Source: Clostridium sp.
GTDB taxonomy: Bacteria; Bacillota; Clostridia; Lachnospirales; Lachnospiraceae
NCBI GenBank assembly: GCA_023664325.1
Contig: JAMPFS010000008.1
Span: forward strand, 10,890-74,889
Length of the DNA stretch: 64,000 bases
Direction: 5' to 3'
Positions 38,605 to 50,000 of this stretch are shown here, piece after piece; position 1 is the first letter of the stretch, and the number at the start of each line of letters is the position of its first letter. Below the pieces are notes generated by a model. It made no database searches. It saw only the letters and a list, made by a program, of their open reading frames with translations, and had not been told where the DNA came from. A program made the position numbers and the translations under genes.

Positions 38605-40477
38605 TTTCAGTGGCTGGGCCACACGAAACGACTTGACATGTTCTGATGGAAGAATCATCAAGAAAGATGCTTTTAAGCATAACGATGGTGAAACGGTTCC
38701 ATTGGTTTGGAATCATCAGCATAATACTCCCGATAATGTTTTGGGTCATGCTGTGTTGGAAAACCGTGAAGATGGTGTTTATGCTTACTGCGAATTTAAT
38801 GACAGTGAGTCTGGGATTACAGCAAAGAAGCTGGTTGAGCATGGGGATGTAAGATCCCTTTCTATATTTGCTAACCAGTTAAAGGAAAGCGGTAAAAATG
38901 TATTACATGGCATTATCCGTGAAGTCAGTCTTGTTCTGGCGGGAGCCAATCCGGGGGCATTTATTGAATCGGTTATTGCTCATGGAGCGGATTCAGAAAC
39001 GGGTCTTATTATTGGATATGATGAGAACATCATGTTGTATCATTCTTCGGATAAGGAAGATGATGAAAAAGATGATAAGAAAAAAGATTCTTCGGAAGAT
39101 AAAAATAAGAACACAAATGAAAAAGACGGTGAAGATGAAACTGTTGAAGATGTCTTTAATTCCATGACTGAAAAACAGAAGACAGCAGCCTATGCGTTAA
39201 TCGCACAGGCATTGGAAAATAAAGACGGAGGCGAGCCAAAAAAGGACGACGAGAAAGAAAAGGAAGATGAAAAAAAAGGAGGAAATAACATCATGAAACA
39301 TAACGTATTTGATCGTGACGATCAGCAGCAGGGTTCTGCGAATGTTATCTGCCATTCCGATCAGGTTGGCATTGTTGAGCTGGCAAAGTCCAGCCAGGTT
39401 GGAAGTTTTCAGACAGCTCTTAAGATTTATGCAGAGGAGAACAATCTCCAGCATGACGCAGTAAGCGGCGGATTTGTTCAGACTGGAAGCGGCAATGTAA
39501 CAGAATTGTTCCCTGAGTATAAAGATGTGCGACCGGGAGCTCCGGAGCTTATCACAAATGACCAGGGTTGGATTTCGGTCGTAATGTCTAAGGTACATAA
39601 AAGCCCGATTTCCAGAATCAGAACTAACCAGGTTGACATCCGCAATATTGACTCCCTCAGGGCAAAGGGATATGAGAAGGGCAAACAGAAGAAACAGGCT
39701 GGTAATTTCAAGCTGGTCAGGAGAACCACTGACCCGCAGACTGTGTATGTAAAGAATGCCCTGCATCGGGATGACATTGTTGACATTACCGATTTCGATT
39801 ATGTTCAGTATCTGTACGGCATTGACAGAATGATGCTCAATGAAGAGCTGGCAACGGCGATTATGCTCGGAGATGGACGTGATGATGGTGATGAAGATAA
39901 GATTGCACCGGAACACATCAGACCGATTTGGCTGGATGATGAGTTGTACACGATTCATGTGGATTTGGATGTAGCCGCTGCAAAAGCAGAGCTTCAGGGC
40001 AGCAATACCGGCGCTAACTTTGGCGAGAATTATGTATTGGCTGAGGCTATGATTAACACCGTGCTTTATGCAAGAGAGAAGTACAAGGGTACTGGTACAC
40101 CGGATTATTTCTGTACACCGCATATGCTGAACGTGATGCTTCTTGCCCGTGACCTGAATGGAAGGAGAATCTACTCTTCAAAGGCTGAGCTTGCTTCTGC
40201 CCTGAATGTTGGAGATATCATCACAGCAGAGCAGTTTGAGGGTAAGACAAGAACTACCGAAGATAACAAGACAAAGAAACTGCTTGGCATCATTGCAAAT
40301 CTCAATGATTATTCGTTGGGAGCAACCAAGGGCGGCGAAGTTACACACTTCACTCAGTTTGACATTGACTTTAACCAGGAGAAGTCCCTTCTGGAGACAA
40401 GATGTTCCGGTGCGCTTACAAGAGTTTACTCAGCGATTGCGATTGAGGAGCCGGCTGTAGATACCGTGGCAGGTTAA
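38594..40477 (+). CDS. Fused prohead protease and major capsid protein
   Basis: The 627-residue chain begins with an HK97-type S78 protease (His in WNHQHNTPDN, Ser90 in RSLSIFAN, then REVSLVLAGANPGAFI). A highly charged linker (about residues 150-230, rich in K, D, E) resembles a scaffolding delta domain. It is followed from residue 234 by an HK97-fold capsid protein (ISVVMSKVHKSPISRIRTNQ). An internal ribosome site allows capsid alone to be made from 39293. It probably assembles the head, self-processes and removes the scaffold. Confidence 0.85.
   Translation: MKYDFSGWATRNDLTCSDGRIIKKDAFKHNDGETVPLVWNHQHNTPDNVLGHAVLENREDGVYAYCEFNDSESGITAKKLVEHGDVRSLSIFANQLKESGKNVLHGIIREVSLVLAGANPGAFIESVIAHGADSETGLIIGYDENIMLYHSSDKEDDEKDDKKKDSSEDKNKNTNEKDGEDETVEDVFNSMTEKQKTAAYALIAQALENKDGGEPKKDDEKEKEDEKKGGNNIMKHNVFDRDDQQQGSANVICHSDQVGIVELAKSSQVGSFQTALKIYAEENNLQHDAVSGGFVQTGSGNVTELFPEYKDVRPGAPELITNDQGWISVVMSKVHKSPISRIRTNQVDIRNIDSLRAKGYEKGKQKKQAGNFKLVRRTTDPQTVYVKNALHRDDIVDITDFDYVQYLYGIDRMMLNEELATAIMLGDGRDDGDEDKIAPEHIRPIWLDDELYTIHVDLDVAAAKAELQGSNTGANFGENYVLAEAMINTVLYAREKYKGTGTPDYFCTPHMLNVMLLARDLNGRRIYSSKAELASALNVGDIITAEQFEGKTRTTEDNKTKKLLGIIANLNDYSLGATKGGEVTHFTQFDIDFNQEKSLLETRCSGALTRVYSAIAIEEPAVDTVAG
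39277..39295 (+). promoter_or_regulatory. Internal ribosome site for free capsid protein
   Basis: AAAAAAGGAGG followed by ATG at 39293, in frame with the fusion gene. It would yield a 394-residue capsid protein without protease and scaffold, matching the usual capsid size. The sequence is stronger than most true start sites in the window. Confidence 0.75.
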
Positions 40478-40490
40478 GGAGAATTTCAAA

Positions 40491-40808
40491 ATGGCAAAAT
40501 TTTATGGAAAAATCGGCTATGCTGAATCAGTAAACACAAAACCGGGAGTATGGGAGAAACAAATTACGGAGAAAGATTATTTCGGTGATTTGATTCGTAA
40601 TACGAGAAAGTTCCAGAATTCCGAAAATCTCAACGATAACATCTGTATCGCAAATGAGATAAGCATTGTAGCCGATCCTTTTGCCATTCAGAATTTTCAC
40701 AGTATGCTTTACGTTGAGTACATGGGTGTGAAGTGGAAGATTTCAAATGTTGAAGTTGCATACCCAAGGCTTATATTGACGATAGGGGAGGTGTACAACG
40801 ATGGGTAG
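40491..40808 (+). CDS. Head closure/head-tail joining protein
   Basis: The 105-residue beta-rich product (IANEISIVADPFAIQNFHSM; GVKWKISNVEVAYPRLILTI) fits the DUF7253-like head-closure proteins found between capsid and tail genes. GGAGAATTTC precedes the ATG. The assignment comes mainly from position and pattern. Confidence 0.6.
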   Translation: MAKFYGKIGYAESVNTKPGVWEKQITEKDYFGDLIRNTRKFQNSENLNDNICIANEISIVADPFAIQNFHSMLYVEYMGVKWKISNVEVAYPRLILTIGEVYNDG

Positions 40809-41103
40809 GATGGATTTGCAGAATAAACTGGAAGAAATCTTGGGAAGCCCTAACGTGTACTTCCAGCCACCTGAGTCGGAAGAAATGAGTTATCCGGCAA
40901 TCGTTTATTCCCGAAGTGACATTAAAAACGATTTTGCCGATGACAAAGTGTATATGCAGTCTTATGTGTATACGGTAACGGTTATTGACAAAGATCCAGA
41001 CAGCGAAATTGTTGGAAAAGTAGCAGAACTTCCACACTGTAAATTTAATAGGAATTTCAAGTCTGGAAATTTAAACCACGATGTTTTTACATTATATTTC
41101 TAA
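40801..41103 (+). CDS. Tail terminator/completion-like protein
   Basis: It overlaps the previous gene by 8 bp. The 100-residue product (MSYPAIVYSRSDIKNDFADD; SYVYTVTVIDKDPDSEIVGK) resembles small alpha/beta tail-terminator proteins that cap the tail tube. Position before the major tail protein supports this. Confidence 0.6.
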   Translation: MGRMDLQNKLEEILGSPNVYFQPPESEEMSYPAIVYSRSDIKNDFADDKVYMQSYVYTVTVIDKDPDSEIVGKVAELPHCKFNRNFKSGNLNHDVFTLYF

Positions 41104-41119
41104 AAGGAGGAAACAGAAT

Positions 41120-41785
41120 ATGAGATTAAAATGGGACCAGACCGGTGAAAGAACATATGAAACCGGTGTGAGTAATGGCGTGTTGTATCCACAGAAAGGC
41201 GGCTCGTATGGCAATGGTGTTGCATGGAATGGCTTGTCAGGCGTCACAGAGAGTCCGTCAGGAGCAGAGCCGACCGCAATCTATGCGGACAATATTAAGT
41301 ATCTGGAGCTTACGAGTGCTGAAGAGTTCGGAGCTACCGTCGAGGCGTATACTTATCCGGATGAGTTTGCGGAATGTGATGGCTCTGCTGAGGTTGCTGA
41401 CGGAGTAATGATTGGGCAGCAGGATCGTAAGGCATTCGGCATGGCTTATAAGACAATCGTTGGCAATGATACGGAGAAGAATGCACATGGTTATAAGCTG
41501 CACATGATTTATGGGGCAACGGCGGCACCGTCAGAAAAGGGTTACAGTACGGTTAATGATAGCCCGGAGGCAATTACCCTGTCGTGGGAACTGAGTACCA
41601 CGCCTGTGGAAGTTACGGACCATAAACCGACTGCTACTCTTGTGATTGACAGCACAAAGGCTAATCCGGAGAAACTCAAGGCTCTTGAGGACATCCTGTT
41701 TGGTACAGATGAATCCGAGGCGAGACTGCCGATGCCTGACGAGGTTATTTCTCTTATGAAGGAAGACCTTTCGGCAGCAGGTTAA
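41120..41785 (+). CDS. Major tail protein
   Basis: ATG 41120 follows AAAAGGAGGAAACAG. The 221-residue product (MRLKWDQTGERTYETGVSNG) is of tail-tube size, with GGSYGNGVAWNGLSGVTESP and an E-rich central part, as in siphophage tube proteins. Its place before the two tail chaperone genes and tape measure is classical. Confidence 0.8.
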   Translation: MRLKWDQTGERTYETGVSNGVLYPQKGGSYGNGVAWNGLSGVTESPSGAEPTAIYADNIKYLELTSAEEFGATVEAYTYPDEFAECDGSAEVADGVMIGQQDRKAFGMAYKTIVGNDTEKNAHGYKLHMIYGATAAPSEKGYSTVNDSPEAITLSWELSTTPVEVTDHKPTATLVIDSTKANPEKLKALEDILFGTDESEARLPMPDEVISLMKEDLSAAG

Positions 41786-41807
41786 TAAGAAACAACGAAC
41801 ATTTTTA

Positions 41808-41850
41808 GGGGTGTATCCACTTGAATGGACCTACGCTCCTTTTTTTTTAT
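41808..41850 (+). terminator. Terminator after the major tail gene
   Basis: An imperfect stem, GGGGTGTATCCA against TGGACCTACGCTCC, with loop CTTGAA, ends in a run of T. It may reduce expression of downstream tail genes relative to capsid and tube. Confidence 0.7.
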
Positions 41851-41869
41851 TGAAAGGAGATAAGAAGAT

Positions 41870-42313
41870 ATGTTAAAGAAAACGATTACATTTGTTGACT
41901 ATGCGGGGAATGAGAGGACAGAGGATCATTATTTCAACCTCAACAAGTCAGAAGCCACGAAGATGGAGTTAAGCACAACCGGCGGCTTGACGCAGATGAT
42001 TGAGAACATTATTGCGGCGCAGGACAATCCTTCCATTATAAAGATATTCGAGGAGCTGATTCTTAAGGCTTACGGAAAGAGAAGCCCGGACGGACGCCGG
42101 TTCATGAAATCGGAAGAGATTTCAAGAGACTTCATGGAAACAGAAGCATACGACCAGTTATTCATGGAGTTGATTACAGACCCGAAGAAAGCGGCGGCAT
42201 TTGTGAATGGTGTTATCTCATTCAACGAGAAAGATATCAAGAATGACACACCGCAGGGAGCAAACATTACCCAGATTCCACAGGCTGTAGCCGCTGAGAA
42301 ACCGATGGGTTAA
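41870..42313 (+). CDS. Tail assembly chaperone, first gene
   Basis: The 147-residue product (FVDYAGNERTEDHYFNLNKS; KIFEELILKAYGKRSPDGRR) matches the first of two small genes between tube and tape measure, whose products bind the tape measure during tail assembly. No obvious slippery heptamer at its end was confirmed by eye; the next gene has its own ribosome site. Confidence 0.75.
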   Translation: MLKKTITFVDYAGNERTEDHYFNLNKSEATKMELSTTGGLTQMIENIIAAQDNPSIIKIFEELILKAYGKRSPDGRRFMKSEEISRDFMETEAYDQLFMELITDPKKAAAFVNGVISFNEKDIKNDTPQGANITQIPQAVAAEKPMG

Positions 42314-42332
42314 GGAAAGGAGCTGACAGAGG

Positions 42333-42878
42333 ATGCTTCAAATAACCATTCCATCGAGAGACGACTTGTGGGATGAATCCAAGGGAGAGTTTGTCACATC
42401 AAAAGAACAGAAACTTGTTTTGGAGCATTCTTTGGTCTCTCTTTCAAAATGGGAGTCAAAGTGGTGCAAACCGTTTCTATCTAAGCAGGAGAAGACGACC
42501 GAGGAAACTATAGATTATATACGGTGCATGACGCTGACACAGAACGTCGATCCGGAGGTCTATAACTTTCTTACGGATGATAATATCCGGGACGTTAATG
42601 CTTACATCGAGGCTCCTATGACAGCAACATGGTTTTCAAACAGTAATAGCGGAAAACAAAACCGGGAGCAGATTACAGCCGAGCTGGTGTATTACTGGAT
42701 GATAGCATTGAACATCCCGTTTGAATGCCAGAAGTGGCACTTGAATCGTCTGCTTACATTGATACGGGTGTGTGAGGTTAAAAATTCACCGCCTAAGAAG
42801 ATGAGCAGGCGTGAAATACTAAATCGTAACGCCGCTTTGAATGCGGCCAGGCGAAAACAATTAAATTCAAAAGGTTAG
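42333..42878 (+). CDS. Tail assembly chaperone, second gene (Gp15-like)
   Basis: The 181-residue product (SLSKWESKWCKPFLSKQEKT; RVCEVKNSPPKKMSRREILN) resembles the second tail chaperone of Firmicutes siphophages. It has an independent AAAGGAG rather than an obvious frameshift fusion. Confidence 0.7.
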   Translation: MLQITIPSRDDLWDESKGEFVTSKEQKLVLEHSLVSLSKWESKWCKPFLSKQEKTTEETIDYIRCMTLTQNVDPEVYNFLTDDNIRDVNAYIEAPMTATWFSNSNSGKQNREQITAELVYYWMIALNIPFECQKWHLNRLLTLIRVCEVKNSPPKKMSRREILNRNAALNAARRKQLNSKG

Positions 42879-42890
42879 GAGGAAATCAGC

Positions 42891-43688
42891 ATGATAGCAA
42901 ATTGTGGTTCTGATGAAAAAGGAAAATATTCAGGTGGTGCAGCCGGAGATCAGACCGGAAAAGAATACTGTGTCCGTTCGTGGTATAACCGCCCATGGCG
43001 TTGCGTTTTAAGACATCCTTCCGAAAAGGTTCGGAAAAAGATTGCGGAACTGGCAAAGAATGCGGCTAATAACGATAATATCGGATACGATCAGGGACAG
43101 CGCCTTACATTTTACAATGCTTTAAAGGCAAATAACTGGAAACCCAAAAACATTAAAACGAAATGCGAGGCGGACTGTTCTTCTTCAACTGCCGCAATTA
43201 TTATAGCGGTCGGTTATCTGTTGGGGATTGAAAAATTGCAGAAAGTAAATCCATCATCCGTAACAGGAAATTTACGTTCTGCCCTGAAAAGTGCAGGATT
43301 TAGCTGCTTGACAGAATCAAAGTACCTTACGGGTGATTCGTATTTACTGCCCGGAGATATTCTTCTGAATGACGGGCATCATGTGGCAATCAATCTTGAC
43401 GCTGGTTCTAAAACAGGAACGGCATCAAGTAAGGGCGATACCGTAAAAAGCAATATTCCGCCGCTGGCAGAAGCCATTCCCAACTTAAAGAAAGGCAGCA
43501 AGGGTACACAGGTTCGGAATTTACAGAGCGACCTGAATTATGTTATGAAAAGCGGGCTTGATGTGGATGGAGACTTTGGTTCTAAGACGCAGGCAGCGTT
43601 AAAAGCTTTCCAGAAAAAGTATTCCCTTTCTGTTGATGGGATTTATGGTTCCAAATCAAAAGCCAAGATGAAAACTCTGCTTACATAA
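42891..43688 (+). CDS. Endolysin: NlpC/P60-like peptidase plus PG-binding domain
   Basis: The 265-residue product has an N-terminal cysteine peptidase domain with catalytic Cys in EADCSSSTAA and His in NDGHHVAINLD, then a linker and a PG_binding_1 domain (KGSKGTQVRNLQSDLNYVMK, with FGSKTQAALKAFQKKY, residues about 195-262). It would cut peptidoglycan stem peptides. There is no signal peptide, so holin-dependent release is expected. It sits inside the tail operon, 18 kb from the holin, which is unusual. Confidence 0.85.
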   Translation: MIANCGSDEKGKYSGGAAGDQTGKEYCVRSWYNRPWRCVLRHPSEKVRKKIAELAKNAANNDNIGYDQGQRLTFYNALKANNWKPKNIKTKCEADCSSSTAAIIIAVGYLLGIEKLQKVNPSSVTGNLRSALKSAGFSCLTESKYLTGDSYLLPGDILLNDGHHVAINLDAGSKTGTASSKGDTVKSNIPPLAEAIPNLKKGSKGTQVRNLQSDLNYVMKSGLDVDGDFGSKTQAALKAFQKKYSLSVDGIYGSKSKAKMKTLLT

Positions 43689-43715
43689 GGATATTAAAAC
43701 GTCGGAGGTGAAAAG

Positions 43716-44093
43716 GTGATAAGTTTCAGGCAAAAGGGCGACTTCTCTAAGTTGACAAGATATTTGGAGAGAGTAAAAGAGGCGGCAAAATTAAGCAGCC
43801 TCGATAAATACGGTCGAGAAGGAGTAGCCGCCCTGGCGTCTGCAACACCTGTCGACAGTGGTTTGACAGCCGACTCATGGAAGTATGAATTACAGCATAC
43901 AAGGGGTTCGGCGATAATTAGTTTTCGTAACACAAATGTACATAACGGAGTTCCGATAGCGATTATTTTACAGTATGGACACGGAACAGGTACCGGAGGC
44001 TGGGTACAGGGAAGAGATTACATCAACCCTGCTATTCAGCCTATTTTTGACAAAATTTTGGAAGATGCATGGAAGGAGGTTACCAGTCTATGA
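43716..44093 (+). CDS. HK97 gp10-like minor tail/virion morphogenesis protein
   Basis: A GTG start follows CGGAGGTGAAAAG. The 125-residue product contains ASATPVDSGLTADSWKYELQ and PIAIILQYGHGTGTGGWVQG, the typical signature of gp10-type tail completion proteins. In this phage it lies after the endolysin gene, adjacent to the tape measure, and overlaps its start by 4 bp. Confidence 0.7.
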   Translation: MISFRQKGDFSKLTRYLERVKEAAKLSSLDKYGREGVAALASATPVDSGLTADSWKYELQHTRGSAIISFRNTNVHNGVPIAIILQYGHGTGTGGWVQGRDYINPAIQPIFDKILEDAWKEVTSL

Positions 44094-47000
44094 GCAGAAC
44101 TGTTGATGACAGAGTTGTCGAGATGCGGTTTGACAACCGCCAGTTTGAACAGAATGTACAGACAAGTCTGTCTACTCTTCAAAAATTAAAGCAGAGTCTT
44201 AAGTTGGAGGATTCTGTAAAAGGCTTGGAATCTATTGATTCAGCCACAAAAAAAGTATCATTCGACAGTTTATCCAATGGTGTTGAAGCTGTAAGGGTAA
44301 AATTTTCAGCATTGCAGGTAATGGCTGTAACCGCCCTCCAGAACATTACAAATTCGGCGATAGATGCCGGAAGGCGCATAGTTAAATCATTAACTGTTGA
44401 GCCTGTAAAAGAAGGATTTGACGAATACGAATTAAAGATGGGTTCAGTTCAGACAATCATGGCAAGTACCGGAGCGTCATTAAAAGAAGTGAACAAGTAT
44501 TTGAATGAGCTGAATACCTATTCAGATAAAACAATTTATTCATTTTCTGATATGACCAACAATATTGGCAAATTCACAAATGCCGGCGTAAAGTTGGAAG
44601 ATGCCGTAATGGCGATTAAAGGTATCAGTAATGAAGCTGCTGTATCAGGCGCAAATGCCAATGAAGCATCACGGGCTATGTATAATTTCTCGCAGGCGCT
44701 TTCAGCGGGCAGCGTTAAGCTGATTGACTGGAAATCCATCGAAAACGCTAACATGGCTACCGTGGAGTTCAAGAACCAGTTGCTTAAAGCGGCAGAAGCC
44801 GCAGGGACAGTAGAAAAGCAGGCAGATGGAATGTATAAGGTTCTGACGACGGACGCAAATGGCGCTTCGATGAAGGAGACAATCAGCGCAACAAAGAACT
44901 TCAATGACAGTTTATCCCATCAGTGGATGACGACAGAAGTTCTTGTCAACACATTAAAGGATTATGCAGATGAAAATACAGAGATAGGAAAGAAAGCATT
45001 TGCCGCAGCCCAGGATGTTAAGACATTCACACAGCTTATGGACACGTTGAAAGAAGCCGTTGGTTCCGGGTGGGCGCAGACATGGGAAACTTTGTTTGGT
45101 GACTTTGAGGAAGCAAAAAAGCTTTGGACGGAAGTGAGCCAGGTGCTTGGCGGATTTATTGACGCACAGTCGGATGCCCGTAATTCTATGTTGCAGGGCT
45201 GGAAAGATATGGGCGGCAGAGAGGATCTCATAGATGCTTTCCGTAATGCTTTTGAAGGGTTAGTCAGTGTTGTAAAACCTGTCAAAGAAGCATTTCGGGA
45301 AATCTTCCCTCCAATGACCGCTAAGAATTTAGTCAGCATTACAAAATCGCTTAAAGAATTTACAAGCCACCTCAAGCTGAGCGAATCCCAGTCAGCAAAA
45401 GTGAAATCCACATTCAAAGGGTTTTTCGCGGCTCTGGATATAGGGCTGACCGTCATAAAGGCGATTGCCGGCGGTGTGAAAGATTTGGTTATAAACCTTA
45501 CGGGATTTGGTGACGGGATTTTGGATGTTACCGGTTCATGGGGGGACTGGGTGAGCGGACTCAGAGATTCAATAAAAGATACGGATGTGTTTGCAAAATC
45601 GGTAAAGAAAGTTACAACATTCATCACGCCTGCGATATTGAAGATGAAAGAGTTCTTTTCAATAGTCACTCAGAAAATCAAAATGCCTAGTTTTGAAAGT
45701 TTTCTGGATATCATGAAAACGATATGGAATGTAATTACAACCATCGGAAGTAAGATTTCGGAGGCTTGTTCCGGCATCGGCGAGGCTTTGGCTGGTGTAT
45801 TCAGAAGCGGGGACATCAGTGCTGGGCTGGACATCTTAAATGGCGGTTTGCTTGCGGGCATTCTTATGGGAGTTAAGAACTTTGTCGGCGGCATAGAGGA
45901 TTCGCTGGACGGAGTAAATGATATTCTCGGCAATGTTACCGGTATTCTGGATTCTGTAAGGGGATGCTTTGAGGCATACCAGCAGAATCTTAAAGCAGGA
46001 ACTTTATTGAAAATTGCTGGTGCTATCGGTATACTGGCAGCTTCGATTTTAGTAATAGCAACCATTAAGCCTGAGAAATTGACGGCTTCACTCGGAGCAA
46101 TCACTGTTCTGTTTAGTGAACTGATGGGTTCCCTTGCCGTATTCAGTAAGATAAGCGGTGATTTAACCGGCACATTCAAAGCGTGTACAGCAATGATAAG
46201 CATTAGTGCGGCAGTTCTGATATTGGCAAGCGCACTCAAGAAATTATCTTCTATCAATCCGGAGGGAATTGTCAAGGGGCTTGTGGCTATTGGAGGTTTA
46301 ATGGCTGAACTTGCCCTGTTTCTAGGGTTTGCGAAACTGGATGGCAAGATGACAAGCACATCTATGGGAATCTTGCTCCTTTCCTCGGCTATGGTGGTTC
46401 TCGCATCCGCTGTGAAGAAATTTGGCGGAATGTCGTGGGAAGAAATCGGAAAAGGGCTCGCCAGTGTTGGCACTCTGCTTCTTGAAATCTCGGCATTTAC
46501 GAAACTTACTGGAAACGCTAAGAAAGTGATATCTACTGCGACGGCTATGGTAATACTCGCATCGTCTATGAAGATATTTGCGAGTGCTATAAAAGATTTT
46601 GGAAATATGAGCTGGGAACATCTTGGAAGAGGTCTTGCGGCTATGGCGGGAGCGTTGACGGAGGTTACAATCGCTATGCGTTTGCTGCCTAAAAATATGG
46701 TTTCGCTTAGTACAGGGTTATTAGTTGTTGGTGCAGCGTTAAAAGTACTAGCAAGTGCTTTGAGAGATATGGGCGGCATGAAATGGGATGAAATCGCCAG
46801 GGGATTAGTTGCCATGGGCGGCTCTTTGGCTATCCTTGCGGTAAGCCTTAATGCTATGAAAGGTACTATTGGCGGAAGTGCGGCCATGATTGTCGCGGCA
46901 GGGGCTTTGGCAATTCTTGCGCCGACGCTGAAATCACTTGGAAGCATGAGCTGGGAACAGATTGGAAAAGGTCTGGTGACGCTTGCAGGAGCATTTACAA

Positions 47001-50000
47001 TACTTGGTGTTGCGGGGCTTGTTCTTCAGCCTCTTGTCCCTTCTATTCTTGGATTATCAGCATCTTTCGCTTTATTGGGTGTTGCCGTGCTTGGCATCGG
47101 TACGGGTCTGATGGCAGCAGGAGTAGGGATTTCTGCGATTGCTACCGGGCTTGGTATGCTGGCGACTGTTACGGCTGGCAGCGCAACCGCTATCGTTGCG
47201 TCTCTTACGATCATTGTTACTGGTATTGCATCACTTATACCGGTGGTGGCTGCTAAAATTGGTGAGGCTATCATCGCGCTTTGCAAAGTAATTACACAGG
47301 GAACCCCGGCGATTGGAGAAGCAATCAAAGCAGTTGTATTAACTTTAGTGGGTGTTTTGGTGGAATGTGTGCCAGCCCTTGCTGAAGGAGCTTTGAAACT
47401 GTTAGCCGGTGTGCTTGATGCGCTGGTTAGATATACACCGCAGATTGTTGACTCGCTATTTCAATTCTTAATCGGAGTGCTTGACGGTATTGCCAGAAAT
47501 TTACCGGCTCTTATTCAGGCTGCTGTAGATGTCCTTATGGCATTCTTTTCTGGTATAACCGATGCTTTGAGTGGAATTGATACGGATGTGCTGTTGAAAG
47601 GCATTGTCGGTATTGGGTTATTATCTGCAATTATGCTGGCTCTCAGTGCTGTAGCGTCTCTGGTGCCCGGAGCCATGGTTGGAATTTTAGGCATGGGTGC
47701 TGTTATTGCAGAATTAGCATTAGTGCTTGCCGCTGTCGGGGCTCTTGCACAGATTCCGGGACTTAGCTGGCTGATAAATGAAGGCGGTGAGCTGCTTGAA
47801 GGCATTGGAAATGCGATTGGTAAATTTATAGGCGGTATTGTCGGCGGTGTTATGAGTGGCATAACAGGGCAGTTCCCACAGATAGGAACCGATCTGTCCG
47901 CATTTATGACGAATGTACAGCCGTTTATTGATGGTGCGAGCAGGATTCAGCCGTCTATGATGGAGGGTGCAAAAGCGCTTGTTGAAACAATATTGCTGCT
48001 TACGGCCGCAGATCTTCTTCAGGGAGTGACATCGTGGATTACCGGCGGAAGCTCTCTGACAGACTTTGCTTCACAGTTGGTTCCATTTGGTGAAGCGATG
48101 GTAGGATTTTCAAATGTTATATCCGGCATGGACGCCGATTTGGTCGCAAAAGCGGCTGTTGCAGGTAAAACTCTTGCTGAAATGGCGTCAACTCTTCCGA
48201 ATAGTGGAGGGGTGATTGGATTCTTCTCCGGTGAGAATGATATGGAAGCCTTTGGTGAACAACTGATACCGTTTGGTAGAGCCATGATGGATTTCTCAAA
48301 TACCGTTAAGGGACTGGATGCTGATGTGATTGTCAACGCTGCTACGGCTGGTAAGGCGATTGCTGAAATGGCGTCTACTCTTCCAAACAGCGGCGGTGTC
48401 GTAGGGTTCTTCGCTGGCGAAAATGATATGAATACCTTTGGTGAACAGTTGGTTCCATTTGGCAAAGCTATGATGGACTTTTCACTGGCGGTCAAGGGAT
48501 TGGATGCAGATACCATTGTTAATTCTGCTACGGCAGGAAAGGCTTTGGTTGAACTTGCAAATACGGTTCCAAACAGCGGTGGTGTTGTCGGGTTCTTTGC
48601 CGGCGAGAATGACATGGATACATTCGGTTCACAGATTGTTCCGTTTGGCCGGGCTATGAAATCCTATTCGGATGAAGTGGCTGGCATTGATACAGGCGCA
48701 ATAACGAATTCCGCAACAGCGGGCAAAGCTCTGGTTGAGCTGGCAAATACGCTTCCAAATACAGGCGGCGTTGTTAGCTGGTTTACCGGAGACAATGATA
48801 TCGGGGATTTCGGAGAAAGACTGATTGAATTTGGAAAGAATTTCTCAGCATACTCTGATTACATGAAGAATGTGGATTCTGGTATTGTTACGGCAACTGC
48901 CAACGCAGCATCATCTATTGTGGAACTTGAAAAGAGTTTACCGGAATCTGGAGGATGGTTCTCAGACGATACAACGCTGGCAGAATTTGGTGAAGATATT
49001 GAATCGTTTGGCAGTTATTTCAGTTCTTTCTACAGCCACATTTCAAAGGTAAGTGTTTCTTCTTTAACTGGTGTTATCCGTGAAATGGGGAATCTTATTT
49101 CGTTGTCTAAGGACATGAACGGGATTGATACCAGTGGGCTGAGCGGGTTTGGAAAGGCACTGACTACTTTGGGTGAAAACGGTATAAACGGATTCCTTAA
49201 GGTGTTTAAAGATTCCACTTCTAAGGTTGAGGCATCTGCAAAAAGTCTTATAACATCGTTTACATCGGGGATTTCAACCGGAAAAGAAACGATTGCAGCA
49301 TCCATGACGTCGCTTGTTACAAATGCGGTAAATGCAGTCCATAATAAGTACTCCGATTTCTATAATACCGGTAAATATATGGTAGAAGGATTCGCGAATG
49401 GCATAAGCAGTAATTCATTTATGGCGTCTGCGAAAGCCGCTGAAATGGCAAAAGCAGCAGTTAATGCCGCTAATGCAGAATTGGGCGTACATTCACCGTC
49501 AAAAGTATTTGCACAGATTGGCGGATATGTTGTTTCCGGATTTGCAAATGGCATCAACAGTAATAAAGGAAAAGCGGCGGAATCAACAAAAGGGCTGGCA
49601 AAAGTTGGCGTAGATGCGGCAAAAGCGGTGTTAAAGTCCTTGAAAGGGAGTGACAGCGTATTTAAAGAGTATGCTGAAAACACGGATAAAAACGGTAAGA
49701 AAATCAAAATGACATTAAAGACAGCAGCGGAGGCGTTCAAATCATTCAGGAACTCCGTAAAAGATTCCATTAAAGATTCGATGGGTGTATTTGATGAGTT
49801 TGCTGTTGAAACGGATGTCACTGGAAAGGAGCTTTTAAAGAATCTTAAGTCACAGATAACGGGTATTACGGAATGGGCTTCTAACATCCGGATACTTGCT
49901 GACAGGGGAATCAATAAAGGCTTATTGAAGGTTCTTTCTGACATGGGTCCATCCGGGGCGAAGTATGTAAACGCTCTGGTTACCATGTCCAATAAGGAGC

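Noticed and set aside
39197..40123. 308-residue open frame antisense to the capsid gene
   Set aside because: No ribosome site, unlike any family, and opposite to a clear capsid coding sequence.
45670..46947. 425-residue open frame antisense to the tape measure gene
   Set aside because: It mirrors the hydrophobic repeat codons of the tape measure, has no ribosome site and a low-complexity product; a shadow of the real gene. The same applies to the shorter antisense frames at 44962-45669, 47515-47862, 48019-48615 and 49360-50214.
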